From Lentilactobacillus otakiensis DSM 19908 = JCM 15040 (GTDB lineage: Bacteria; Bacillota; Bacilli; Lactobacillales; Lactobacillaceae), in the NCBI RefSeq assembly GCF_001434145.1, contig NZ_AZED01000013.1:249630-313629 (forward strand): 64,000 nucleotides of DNA, in the 5' to 3' direction. The notes under the pieces were generated by a model. The model saw nothing but the letters and a program-made list of their open reading frames with translations, was not told where the DNA came from and searched no databases. The first letter of the stretch is position 1; each line of letters starts with the position of its first letter. Of the stretch, positions 1-7,752 are shown in pieces. The position numbers and the translations under genes were made by a program.

Positions 1-2919
1 ATCTCGCATCTGATGGTTCATCCGAGCTGTAATTTCGATAATCTTGGTATCATCATTTCGATATTTGTCACCGAGAATATTCGCAACCAGCTTGATTACC
101 TGGCTGGTTTCCACCAATTGTCTTCTGATGAAACCGTGCATCGCGAACTTACTAATAGTGTCAGGATTTGTTTGAAGATTCTTTAGTTTATGTTTATTAA
201 TCAAGCCCGCTTCAGCAAGCTGTTTCCAGAAGTGGCCCATCTTGGCACCGAACAGTTTCAATGGAACATTAGCAGACTTGCCATTGTTGACTGCCTTTGA
301 TACAAGAACGCGGTTGCTCAACGAGTCATCCTTAATGAACGCCTGCGGCAAGATATGATCAATATCATAATTACTAATTTCATCGATATTAATTGGCTCA
401 CCTGTATACATATCCTTCCCAAGTTGAGTAAAGTACAGGTACAGACGATCAGTCAGACCCTTCTTAGACCTCGACGCATTATCCAACTCGGACAAAATGT
501 TTGGATTCATGGACTTTACCAGCGATTTCGCCGTGTCCTTTAAGGTGTTCTCCAGTTGTCGCTGGCGAGAAATTGTCCGCCGCGGGTTCCGGTCTTCTGA
601 ACGGGTAAATTCAATTGAGATGAACTTAGGTGCAACACCACCCATTGCTTTTTGAATATCATCGACCACTTTAACGACTTGACGAATGGCCTTCTTGTTT
701 TGCGGAGACGTGTAGGCATCTGCCAAAACATCTTCCATGTTGGTAGACTTCATCTGATCAGCATTGGCTTCATGAATTCGTTTGGCAAAATCGTCATCGG
801 ATTGAATCTGCATGAAGTTCTTGTTGGTATTCCAAAGCTCGTCAATAATTCGTTCACCCTGATCGTTCACAATTCCGGTCAGGAGCTTCTTGGAAAGTCG
901 TCCCCAGCCTTGATAACGACTGGACTCAAGATCATCCTTTTGCTTATCGGTCAACCAGGTAATTTCATTGAGTTTGGCTCGTAAAATCTTCTTGTCTTCG
1001 AAGACAGTTGACCATTCAACGATCTTTTCAAAATCATTTTGAAGATCCGGATCGTCAACTTTATCGCCGAACAACTTTTTGAAGTCGTTGTATGTTCCGA
1101 GCGAATTATTGAACTGATCGGGATCGGATAATCCCGAAATTTCGGGATTGTTTGGCAATCCGGTTTTACCCTTGATATAGTTTTGCAGTTTCTTGACGGA
1201 AATGTGCTTATAGTTTTCAAACAGGTCTTGATAAATCGCCTGTTTGTCGGCAACCTTCAGCGAATCGCCATTCACCCGGACCATGTTCAACTCATTAAGC
1301 ACTTTGAACTTTTCATACAGCAGACTTTCATCTGGAAGAACATCTTCACCAATCAAATAAGTGTCCTTTGTGGTCATCCGCTTGATGAATTTGTTAGCAG
1401 ATTCCATTCGATCAACTTTCTCATCAAAGTTCCAAGGCGTAATTTGACCTGGTTCCTTGCGTTTCATCCAAGAAAAGACTGCGGCCCCAGACTTTTTCTG
1501 ATCCTCAGGAGTAATCATTGGACCGACATAGTATGGGATTCTAAAGGCGACCAGTTCTTCGATTTTGTATTTTGCCAGGTGCAGATCATGCTTGTTAGGG
1601 TTAGATTCTGCCAGCCAAGGATAATATTTACTTTGGTGTTCGATGATTTCATCCAATTCTCTTTGGTGGAGTTGATGAGGAATGACACCATTTTGAGATG
1701 TCCGTTGCTTTGGCATGAATTTGTCAGCGTCAATCAGATCCATGATTTGTTTTGATAACTCTGAATCATCCAAATTCTTTTTCACACTCGAATAGAAGTC
1801 ATCTTGTTCGATGACTTTACCATCGTTGCCAACATATTGATCGTATGCCTTCTTCAATGCTGTTTTCTTCTTGGAATCTGAAATCTGACCAATCAACTTT
1901 TTGTATAACTTCAAGTGATCATGGTGGTCGTTGTACTTTTTAATCATTGATTCTGATAATGACATTCCATTTGGGACAATTTGGTTTAAGGTTACTTGAG
2001 AATACAAGTCTTGAATGATCCCAATGATCGATTGCTGATTTTCATCCATTTCAGGTAAAATTTTCTGCAGTTTGGCATCAATATCTTCATCATCAAATTT
2101 CACTGCCCAGGGATTTGAATCTTCTGGGTCACACTGCACAGCCACATCCAGCTTGGATTTATATCCTAAAATAGCATTGATGATTTCTGAAGCAATCTTG
2201 CCGTTAAGTTTGTCCACGGCTTTATCGTCCATTGTAACCGGGACAATTTTTGGAATTTGCTTTTTCTTATCAAACTTACGAATGGATGGGTCAAGGAATT
2301 GTTGGCCGATCTTTTCACTATTTGCGAGATTAATTTGGAAAGATTCTTCAGGATTGATTGCTGTATATAATTCATTTAACTTTTTAAATTGATCATCAAA
2401 ATTCACTTTCGATGCCTTGAAGGAATCCACCGGTGTTGAATTTAAGAAATTTCCACGATACTTGACAATGTGATGAATTGCCAAATACACCATCCGAATA
2501 TCGAACTGTTTATCCTGAGTCATGAGCGCATGACGTAAGTGATAAATGGTTGGGTAATCTAGGTGGTACTGTTTGTCAGTTAAATCCGGGAACAGCATTG
2601 AGCCCTTGAATTCCTTACGTGAATCTTTGGGCGACAGATTGGATTGTTTTAAACGGGCAAAGAAGGTGCTGTCCACAGGTGTAATATATGGATCAAATAT
2701 TTCATCCAATAATTTCAACCGCCACTTTCGTCTGTTCAAACGGCGACGAGTTGTTCTGAACATCCGCCGATCAGCAGCCGGGTTGCCTTCTTGGAATAAT
2801 CGAGCACCAATTGCCGTCTTCCCCTTAACGCGTAAAGGCTTGCCGTCTTCCCCCATTGCGACCCAACCAATTGATGATGTCCCGATATCGAGACCTATGT
2901 GATAATTATTAACTTTCAT
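1..2919 (-). CDS. cas9: CRISPR-associated endonuclease Cas9, type II-A (partial, C-terminus off the left edge)
   Basis: RNA-guided DNA endonuclease of a type II-A CRISPR system. The 973 visible codons start at an ATG preceded by a GAGGAG ribosome site and run in frame to base 1. The N-terminus has RuvC-I (GLDIGTSSIGWV, catalytic Asp11), then the Arg-rich bridge helix (RRRLNRRKWRLKLLDEIF). The recognition lobe follows, then RuvC-II (FISIEFTRSEDRNPRR) and the HNH motif (YDIDHILPQAF, about positions 350-390). The visible part ends near RLVET-like residues (RRQLVETSQV), before RuvC-III, so RuvC-III and the PAM-interacting domain lie outside. No stop or frameshift is seen. cas1, cas2, csn2, the tracrRNA and the array are not in the window; if present they should lie to the left. 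The family assignment is very secure. Confidence 0.97.
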   Translation of the reverse strand, partial: MKVNNYHIGLDIGTSSIGWVAMGEDGKPLRVKGKTAIGARLFQEGNPAADRRMFRTTRRRLNRRKWRLKLLDEIFDPYITPVDSTFFARLKQSNLSPKDSRKEFKGSMLFPDLTDKQYHLDYPTIYHLRHALMTQDKQFDIRMVYLAIHHIVKYRGNFLNSTPVDSFKASKVNFDDQFKKLNELYTAINPEESFQINLANSEKIGQQFLDPSIRKFDKKKQIPKIVPVTMDDKAVDKLNGKIASEIINAILGYKSKLDVAVQCDPEDSNPWAVKFDDEDIDAKLQKILPEMDENQQSIIGIIQDLYSQVTLNQIVPNGMSLSESMIKKYNDHHDHLKLYKKLIGQISDSKKKTALKKAYDQYVGNDGKVIEQDDFYSSVKKNLDDSELSKQIMDLIDADKFMPKQRTSQNGVIPHQLHQRELDEIIEHQSKYYPWLAESNPNKHDLHLAKYKIEELVAFRIPYYVGPMITPEDQKKSGAAVFSWMKRKEPGQITPWNFDEKVDRMESANKFIKRMTTKDTYLIGEDVLPDESLLYEKFKVLNELNMVRVNGDSLKVADKQAIYQDLFENYKHISVKKLQNYIKGKTGLPNNPEISGLSDPDQFNNSLGTYNDFKKLFGDKVDDPDLQNDFEKIVEWSTVFEDKKILRAKLNEITWLTDKQKDDLESSRYQGWGRLSKKLLTGIVNDQGERIIDELWNTNKNFMQIQSDDDFAKRIHEANADQMKSTNMEDVLADAYTSPQNKKAIRQVVKVVDDIQKAMGGVAPKFISIEFTRSEDRNPRRTISRQRQLENTLKDTAKSLVKSMNPNILSELDNASRSKKGLTDRLYLYFTQLGKDMYTGEPINIDEISNYDIDHILPQAFIKDDSLSNRVLVSKAVNNGKSANVPLKLFGAKMGHFWKQLAEAGLINKHKLKNLQTNPDTISKFAMHGFIRRQLVETSQVIKLVANILGDKYRNDDTKIIEITARMNHQMRD

Positions 2920-2974
2920 ACGATAAAACTCCTCAAAATAATGTTGCCCAGTAACCCCTTTAGGCACATCACCT

Positions 2975-3003
2975 ATTATGCATGAACTAATAACCATTTG
3001 AAA
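2975..3003 (-). promoter_or_regulatory. Candidate cas9 promoter
   Basis: On the minus strand a -10 CATAAT (2975-2980) lies 17 nt from a -35-like TTTCAA (2998-3003), about 55 nt upstream of the cas9 start. The -35 is weak, so this is a suggestion only. Confidence 0.35.
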
Positions 3004-3098
3004 CCCTTTTCACATATATTTGTTAAGGCTTTCTGAAGGCATAAGAACCAACGAATGAATTGATTATTCGTCGACTGTCGTTATGCTCATTGAACGAC

Positions 3099-3137
3099 AA
3101 AAAAACCAACGTAGGTCGGAGAACCGATTTACGTTGG
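3099..3137 (-). terminator. Rho-independent terminator of the secreted GW-like gene
   Basis: The arms CCAACGTA and TACGTTGG (3106-3113 and 3130-3137) pair perfectly, with an inner TCGG/CCGA stem. On the minus strand a run of seven T follows. It lies 15 nt after the stop of the gene at 3152-4327 and separates it from cas9. Confidence 0.85.
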
Positions 3138-3151
3138 CGCCTATTGAGTAT

Positions 3152-4327
3152 CTAATTATCAACTTTCCCCAAAATAAATGTATAACTAACCTGCTTACCG
3201 ACCAGCTCATGTGCCGGGTAGTTAAAAGTAATGTTATTAATGATTTGAATCCCCAGCCTATACCCAGAAAGAGAATCTCGCTTGGCGGTCGTATATCCTT
3301 CTTTATCTAGCAAACTCTTAATGCCAGCAATCTTAGTTGCATTGGAAGCACTTCGATGAGCATATAGCCACTTTTGAACGGTTGGAAATGACTTGATATC
3401 AGTGTAGCCTTTTGTGCTCATCGGATCCCACTCTGCATTAGGACTATCCGCAAAATGGTCGTAGTTATAAACAGCGATCTTCGATAATCCTAAATCGGGT
3501 TGAGAATTTGGAAATAGTTTGATAATTTCCCTAGCCAATTTTTGAGTTGTACCAGTTTGGAGGTACTGATTAAAATCGGTGTTATTTATAAATTGATCAA
3601 TCGGAACATAATTCATGCCGGTATGATCCGGGTTTAAACCTTCAGTAATTGCGGATGCCGGAACATATCCGTGAATGCTTTTTGACGTCCCATTTGGAGA
3701 GCCATCCAGATAAAAGTAGTTGGTATTCTTACCATTGTGACGCATCACAATATTGGCAGTCTTGATATAATTTGCTCCAGGATAATGCTTCAGATTGGCC
3801 ACTTTCTTGGTATGGGTGTAGTTCCACATGTACACATTTTTATGCTTATATGCATCCTTAACATGAAACGGCGTATCTTTGCCATACCACTTGATACTGG
3901 TAATCTGATACCCATAAGGACTGAAGCCGCGCTTAAGTGCGTTGGTTCTGACGTATCCCTGGATATTGCCGTAACGATTATGGACATAATAATAAGTTGC
4001 GCTCTTTAACTGATGATAGATGCGCACTTTTTTCTGGACAAACCAAGTTGTCGTCTTGTATTTGGCAATCTTAATCCCCTTTTTATGAAAGACTGATGGT
4101 TTAATTTGTTTAGCATTCACACTATCCATGTTAATCCACAAAGTTGCCTTGGTCCTGGGGATTGCCCGAAAGGCGACATCCGAACCGGAACTTGTGTGTT
4201 GGTTATAAGTTTTCAGCGTCTTCACCCGATAATTGCCGTGGGCGGCCTGTGCGGGTTGTGGGCTAGCAATGAAAGCTAATGCGATAAATGCAATCATGAC
4301 ACCAACAAGTTTAACGAATTTTTTCAT
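3152..4327 (-). CDS. Secreted protein with GW/SH3-like repeats, function unknown
   Basis: A 391-residue exported protein. The signal peptide is clear: KK at the N-terminus, a hydrophobic core VGVMIAFIALAFIA and cleavage after AQA. I chose the ATG at 4327 because AGAGGGGG lies 8 nt upstream; an upstream TTG in frame lies before that ribosome site. Residues about 30-230 hold at least two Tyr/Gly-rich modules ending in I-x-GYV-x(2-4)-AL/AI, of the kind that anchor lactobacillus proteins non-covalently to the wall. The last ~140 residues (from FNQYLQTG) are a separate region that I do not recognise. There is no LPXTG motif. It is probably monocistronic, with its own terminator. A wall-associated role is inferred from the modules. 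Confidence 0.8.
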   Translation of the reverse strand: MKKFVKLVGVMIAFIALAFIASPQPAQAAHGNYRVKTLKTYNQHTSSGSDVAFRAIPRTKATLWINMDSVNAKQIKPSVFHKKGIKIAKYKTTTWFVQKKVRIYHQLKSATYYYVHNRYGNIQGYVRTNALKRGFSPYGYQITSIKWYGKDTPFHVKDAYKHKNVYMWNYTHTKKVANLKHYPGANYIKTANIVMRHNGKNTNYFYLDGSPNGTSKSIHGYVPASAITEGLNPDHTGMNYVPIDQFINNTDFNQYLQTGTTQKLAREIIKLFPNSQPDLGLSKIAVYNYDHFADSPNAEWDPMSTKGYTDIKSFPTVQKWLYAHRSASNATKIAGIKSLLDKEGYTTAKRDSLSGYRLGIQIINNITFNYPAHELVGKQVSYTFILGKVDN

Positions 4328-4423
4328 GAAATGAGCCCCCTCTTTCAATAATAGGTTATCATGAATGCATTACGTGTGTGTTAAATAACGCATTCATTTA
4401 AGTTAAGGATTCAAATTCACGTG

Positions 4424-4452
4424 TTGACGAACGATAAACAATCATTTAAAAT
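4424..4452 (+). promoter_or_regulatory. Promoter of the trp leader and trpXYZ operon
   Basis: A -35 TTGACG (4424-4429), a 17-nt spacer and a -10 TAAAAT (4447-4452). Transcription would start near 4459, placing the leader-peptide ATG about 27 nt downstream. Confidence 0.75.
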
Positions 4453-4485
4453 TATAGGTATTCTATCACGAAAGGAAAGATTGCT

Positions 4486-4524
4486 ATGAGTTCACTTGTT
4501 AATCGCAGTTGGCAAAGCCGGTAA
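4486..4524 (+). CDS. Leader peptide of the trpXYZ attenuator (MSSLVNRSWQSR)
   Basis: A 12-residue ORF with one Trp codon (TGG at 4510-4512), followed by CAA, AGC, CGG and TAA. The ribosome site AAAGGAAAG (4471-4479) is well spaced. The ORF begins the transcribed leader and is followed at once by stem-loops that end in a terminator before the transporter genes. The same organisation is known for ribosome-mediated attenuators: a ribosome stalled at Trp would cover the first stem arm. The ORF, ribosome site and Trp codon are seen directly. Stalling and Trp control are inferred, supported by the TrpX-type genes downstream. Two Arg and three Ser codons leave other signals possible. Confidence 0.65.
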   Translation: MSSLVNRSWQSR

Positions 4525-4679
4525 CAAGTCACATCGACGCAGATGCGACTTGATCTTAAGCATGCGATCATGAACGCATCTGTGCCGGCAATCTTTCGGA
4601 AAACGAACGGTCTGTACAGATGATTCCGGCAGGCCGACTAATCACGAGTATTTCGGTCTGACCGGAATACTCGTTTTTT
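4525..4679 (+). promoter_or_regulatory. Transcription attenuator of trpXYZ (alternative stems plus terminator)
   Basis: Successive segments can pair in two exclusive sets. Set one: 4525-4530 with 4547-4552 (CAAGTC/GACTTG, plus inner CATC/GATG); 4580-4593 with 4622-4632 (bulged); and the terminator 4645-4656 with 4662-4673, a 12-bp stem with one wobble, followed by T6. Set two: 4540-4547 with 4575-4582 (CAGATGCG/CGCATCTG), and an antiterminator of 4623-4637 with 4653-4668, 15 pairs with one bulged A, which consumes both terminator arms. Covering 4525-4530 by a stalled ribosome would favour set two and read-through. No T-box motif (GGTGGNACCGCG) is present here. Confidence 0.7.
4645..4679 (+). 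terminator. Attenuator terminator
   Basis: Arms CGAGTATTTCGG and CCGGAATACTCG around the loop TCTGA, followed by TTTTTT. It lies 55 nt before the trpX start and after the leader peptide, so it is a regulated terminator inside the leader. Confidence 0.85.
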
Positions 4680-4734
4680 GTTCGCGTTACTGGTGGAGCT
4701 ACATAAATTATTTATATTGAGGGAGACAGCTATT

Positions 4735-5736
4735 ATGAAGAAAAAGTATTTAATTTCAGGTGTTATATTAATTTTCGTTGTTATTTTAGGCTTTGCATTT
4801 GTCCAAGGTCAACAGAAACAAAAACCACAGGCCAAGCCAACCGTCGGCATCCTGCAATTGATGTCCCATCCCGCTTTGGATGCCATCCACAAAGGAATTA
4901 TCCACGGTCTTGAAGAAGAGGGCTACAAGCCTGGCAAGAACATTAAGATTGATTTCCAAAACGCTCAAAATGATCAAAGTAACTTGAAGACCATGAGCAC
5001 CAAGTTTGCTAATGAGGACGCCGATCTTTCAATCGGAATTGCCACCCCATCTGCCCAAGCGTTGGCTAACACAATTACCAAGAAGCCAGTGATTCTGGGT
5101 GCCATCACTGATCCAAAGGGTGCTGGTTTGGTTAAGAACAACCAGAAGCCTGGTGGCAACATTACCGGAGTTTCTGACCAAGCACCACTGAAGGAACAGT
5201 TGAACTTGATCAAACAATTCATGCCAAAGATGAAGACACTGGGAATCATTTACACTTCCAGCGATGATTCCGCCGTTGCCCAGTACAAGATGTTCGTTAA
5301 GTTGTGCAAGCAGGAAAATGTTCGCTTGAAAGCATACTCAATCGCCAACACGAATGATTTAACTCAAGTTGCTGAACAGGCTGTTCGTTCGGTTGATGCA
5401 ATTTACGTCCCGACAGATAACACCATCGCAGGTGCCATGCAGACGTTGGTTGGAGCTGCCAACAACGCTAAAGTTCCCGTTTTCCCAGCCGTTGACACAA
5501 TGGTCAAACAAGGTGGGGTTGCCACTTACGGAATCGACCAATATGAACTTGGTGTTGCAACTGGTAAGATGAGTGCCCAAATTTTGAAGGGCAAAAAGAA
5601 GCCATCATCAACGCCAATCAAGTTCTTCCGTCATGGAAAACTAATCATTAATGAAAAGCAAGCAAACAAGTTGGGCATCAAAGTACCTGCTAACCTCTTG
5701 AAGGAAGCCCAACAAAAAGGAGAATTGATCAAATGA
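4735..5736 (+). CDS. trpX: ABC transporter substrate-binding protein, TrpX family
   Basis: Extracytoplasmic binding protein (ABC_sub_bind family, COG2984) of a putative tryptophan ABC importer. It is 333 residues long. An N-terminal hydrophobic anchor (residues 5-24) has no lipobox Cys, so it is probably membrane-tethered rather than lipidated. The fold signature is TVGILQLMSHPALDAIHKGI, followed by IATPSAQAL and VSDQAPLKEQL. The ATG at 4735 has GAGGGAGA upstream. The stop overlaps the start of the permease gene (ATGA). Family members in Firmicutes are called TrpX because their genes are often under Trp-specific RNA control; here the leader has a Trp codon. The Trp substrate is inferred, not shown. 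Confidence 0.85.
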   Translation: MKKKYLISGVILIFVVILGFAFVQGQQKQKPQAKPTVGILQLMSHPALDAIHKGIIHGLEEEGYKPGKNIKIDFQNAQNDQSNLKTMSTKFANEDADLSIGIATPSAQALANTITKKPVILGAITDPKGAGLVKNNQKPGGNITGVSDQAPLKEQLNLIKQFMPKMKTLGIIYTSSDDSAVAQYKMFVKLCKQENVRLKAYSIANTNDLTQVAEQAVRSVDAIYVPTDNTIAGAMQTLVGAANNAKVPVFPAVDTMVKQGGVATYGIDQYELGVATGKMSAQILKGKKKPSSTPIKFFRHGKLIINEKQANKLGIKVPANLLKEAQQKGELIK

Positions 5737-6632
5737 GCATTATCGTCTCAGCCATCGGCCAAGGATTAACCTGGGGAATCGTCGGTATCGGCCTGTTTCT
5801 CACCTTTAGAATCCTTGATTTCCCCGATATGACCGTTGAAGGTACCTTTCCAATGGGTGCCGCTGCCTGTGTGGCTGCCATTTATTCTGGGGCATCCCCA
5901 CTCGTCGCAACTCTTATTGCCTTTATCGCTGGTATGCTGGCTGGTTTGGTCACCGGCCTGCTGTACACCAAGGGCAAGATTCCAGTATTACTTGCCGGCA
6001 TCCTGGTTATGACGGCTGCCTACTCAGTCAACCTGAGAATTATGGGTCGGGCAAACCTCTCATTATTCGACAAACCAACCATGTTGAAAAATCACTTCCT
6101 GGAGTCACTGCCACCATACTTCGACAGTGTCGTTCTTGGAATCGTGGTCGTCGCAATCGTGACCGCACTGATTGTCTATTTTTTACAAACCAACCTCGGC
6201 CAAGCCTTTATTGCCACTGGTGACAATCCCAACATGGCCCGTTCGCTTGGAATCAGCACCGATGCCATGCAAATCATGGGTCTGGGCGTTTCCAACGGAC
6301 TGATCGGTTTGGGTGGCGCCTTGGTTGCCCAGAACAACGGTTTTGCCGACGTCAATATGGGAATCGGTGTCATCGTGGTTGCCTTGGCTTCCATCATCAT
6401 TGGTGAAGTCGTCTTTGGTGATTTAACAATGAACCAACGACTAATTGCTGTCACGATTGGAAGTATCCTATATCGCTTTGTCATTTTGCTGGTCCTCAAA
6501 CTCGGTTTCAACGCCAACGATTTGAACCTGATTTCAGCAATCGTTTTGGCATTGTTCATGATGTTCCCGGTTTTGGAGAAACGCTTCCGAATCCGTCATA
6601 CTTTAGCAAAGGGGATGACTAAGCATGACTGA
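5733..6632 (+). CDS. trpY: ABC transporter permease, TrpY type
   Basis: Membrane permease of the BPD_transp_2 family (COG4120), 299 residues with about eight hydrophobic segments. A typical stretch is FRILDFPDMTVEGTFPMGAA near residue 30. It overlaps trpX by four bases (ATGA) and trpZ by eight, so the three genes are translationally coupled. It should form the channel for the ligand carried by TrpX. Substrate specificity rests only on the operon's Trp-codon leader and on family naming. Confidence 0.87.
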   Translation: MSIIVSAIGQGLTWGIVGIGLFLTFRILDFPDMTVEGTFPMGAAACVAAIYSGASPLVATLIAFIAGMLAGLVTGLLYTKGKIPVLLAGILVMTAAYSVNLRIMGRANLSLFDKPTMLKNHFLESLPPYFDSVVLGIVVVAIVTALIVYFLQTNLGQAFIATGDNPNMARSLGISTDAMQIMGLGVSNGLIGLGGALVAQNNGFADVNMGIGVIVVALASIIIGEVVFGDLTMNQRLIAVTIGSILYRFVILLVLKLGFNANDLNLISAIVLALFMMFPVLEKRFRIRHTLAKGMTKHD

Positions 6633-7398
6633 GCCAATTTTTGAACTCAAAGATATTGTTGTGACAGTCAATCATGGTACACCTGAGCAGATCAACATTA
6701 TGGATCACGTTAATTTAGCAGTTTTTCCAGGCGACTTCATCACCATCCTGGGATCTAACGGTGCTGGTAAATCAACCCTGTTCAATGTCATCGGCGGTAA
6801 CATTCCAGTTTCCAGTGGTCAAATTCTGCTAAACGGTAAAGATATCACCAGCATGTCGGTCGAACGTCGAACCCGCTTCTTGAGCCGGGTCTTCCAGGAC
6901 CCTAAGATGGGAACTGCTCCGCGGATGACGGTTGCGGAAAACCTGTTGCTATCAGAAAAACGTGGCCAACATCGCGGCTTCGGCCCCAGACATCTCAAGA
7001 CCCACATGGATAAGTTCAAGCAGATTACCTCCGTTATGAATAATGGTTTGGAGCATCGGTTGAACACAGCTACTGGTAAGCTTTCCGGTGGCCAACGTCA
7101 AGCTTTGAGTTTCCTGATGGCAACCATCAAGCGACCGGACATTCTCCTCTTGGATGAACATACCGCCGCTTTAGATCCACAGACCTCTCAAGAGCTAATG
7201 ACTGCGACCAATGACCAGATCACCCGGAACCATTTAACCTGCTTGATGATCACCCACCATTTGGATGATGCATTGAAGTACGGTAATCGGCTGATTGTCT
7301 TGGACAATGGTAAGATCACTTATGATATTTCCGGTGATGAAAAAGATAATCTGACCAAGGAAGAATTGCTCGGATTCTTTAGCGACATTGAAGAGTAG
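6625..7398 (+). CDS. trpZ: ABC transporter ATP-binding protein, TrpZ type
   Basis: Cytoplasmic ATPase (COG1101), 257 residues. Walker A is GSNGAGKST (about residues 45-53), the signature LSGGQRQ, Walker B ILLLDEHTAALD with Glu, and the switch His lies in MITHHL. The start overlaps the end of trpY. It completes the three-gene importer and is followed by a strong terminator. Confidence 0.9.
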   Translation: MTEPIFELKDIVVTVNHGTPEQINIMDHVNLAVFPGDFITILGSNGAGKSTLFNVIGGNIPVSSGQILLNGKDITSMSVERRTRFLSRVFQDPKMGTAPRMTVAENLLLSEKRGQHRGFGPRHLKTHMDKFKQITSVMNNGLEHRLNTATGKLSGGQRQALSFLMATIKRPDILLLDEHTAALDPQTSQELMTATNDQITRNHLTCLMITHHLDDALKYGNRLIVLDNGKITYDISGDEKDNLTKEELLGFFSDIEE

Positions 7399-7427
7399 TG
7401 CACGAACATAATTATAATTAACCTGTC

Positions 7428-7470
7428 AAAAAGGCCAGAACAAGCGGATATCGTTTGTCCTGGCCTTTTT
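7428..7470 (+). terminator. Terminator of the trpXYZ operon
   Basis: A-rich 5' arm with AAAAAGGCCAG pairing with CTGGCCTTTTT, plus inner ACAA/TTGT pairs. It lies 30 nt after the trpZ stop. Confidence 0.9.
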
Positions 7471-7492
7471 ATGTGGCAACTTGTCCTTGCCA

Positions 7493-7531
7493 AAACGTGA
7501 TTCAAAAGGCTGATTCCTGCCATTTAAACAC
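7493..7531 (+). repeat. Partial copy of a dispersed palindromic element
   Basis: Thirty of 39 bases match the left arm of the palindrome at 10727-10838 (shared AAACGTG, CAA, GGC, GAT, GCCAT and CAC blocks). Like that copy, it starts about 20 nt after a terminator T-run. The right arm is not recognisable here. Confidence 0.45.
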
Positions 7532-7704
7532 CTTTTTCATCACTCTGAATAAATTATGAGAGAAATGAAGCGCTTTCTTTGTATATTTTATATCTTCTTA
7601 TTTATAATGAGGTCGTACAAAGTGTCTATAATCTTTCTTGATTGTGAATTTTTATATAATGCTAACTTATGTAAAATATTCGATTTTTCTTCACAGAATC
7701 TTTA

Positions 7705-7724
7705 TAGATTTTTTGTAAAATCTA
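7705..7724 (+). promoter_or_regulatory. Palindromic operator-like site upstream of the YfcC carrier gene
   Basis: Perfect 8-bp arms TAGATTTT and AAAATCTA separated by TTGT, 28 nt before the start codon and just upstream of the ribosome site. It is a possible repressor site; the regulator is unknown. Confidence 0.45.
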
Positions 7725-7752
7725 GTCAGTAAAGGAAAAGGAAGTGAACATT

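Noticed and set aside
4486..4680. T-box riboswitch upstream of trpX
   Set aside because: No GGTGGNACCGCG-like T-box, no AGAGAG or GA-motif of Stem I; the leader ORF and stem chain explain the region better.
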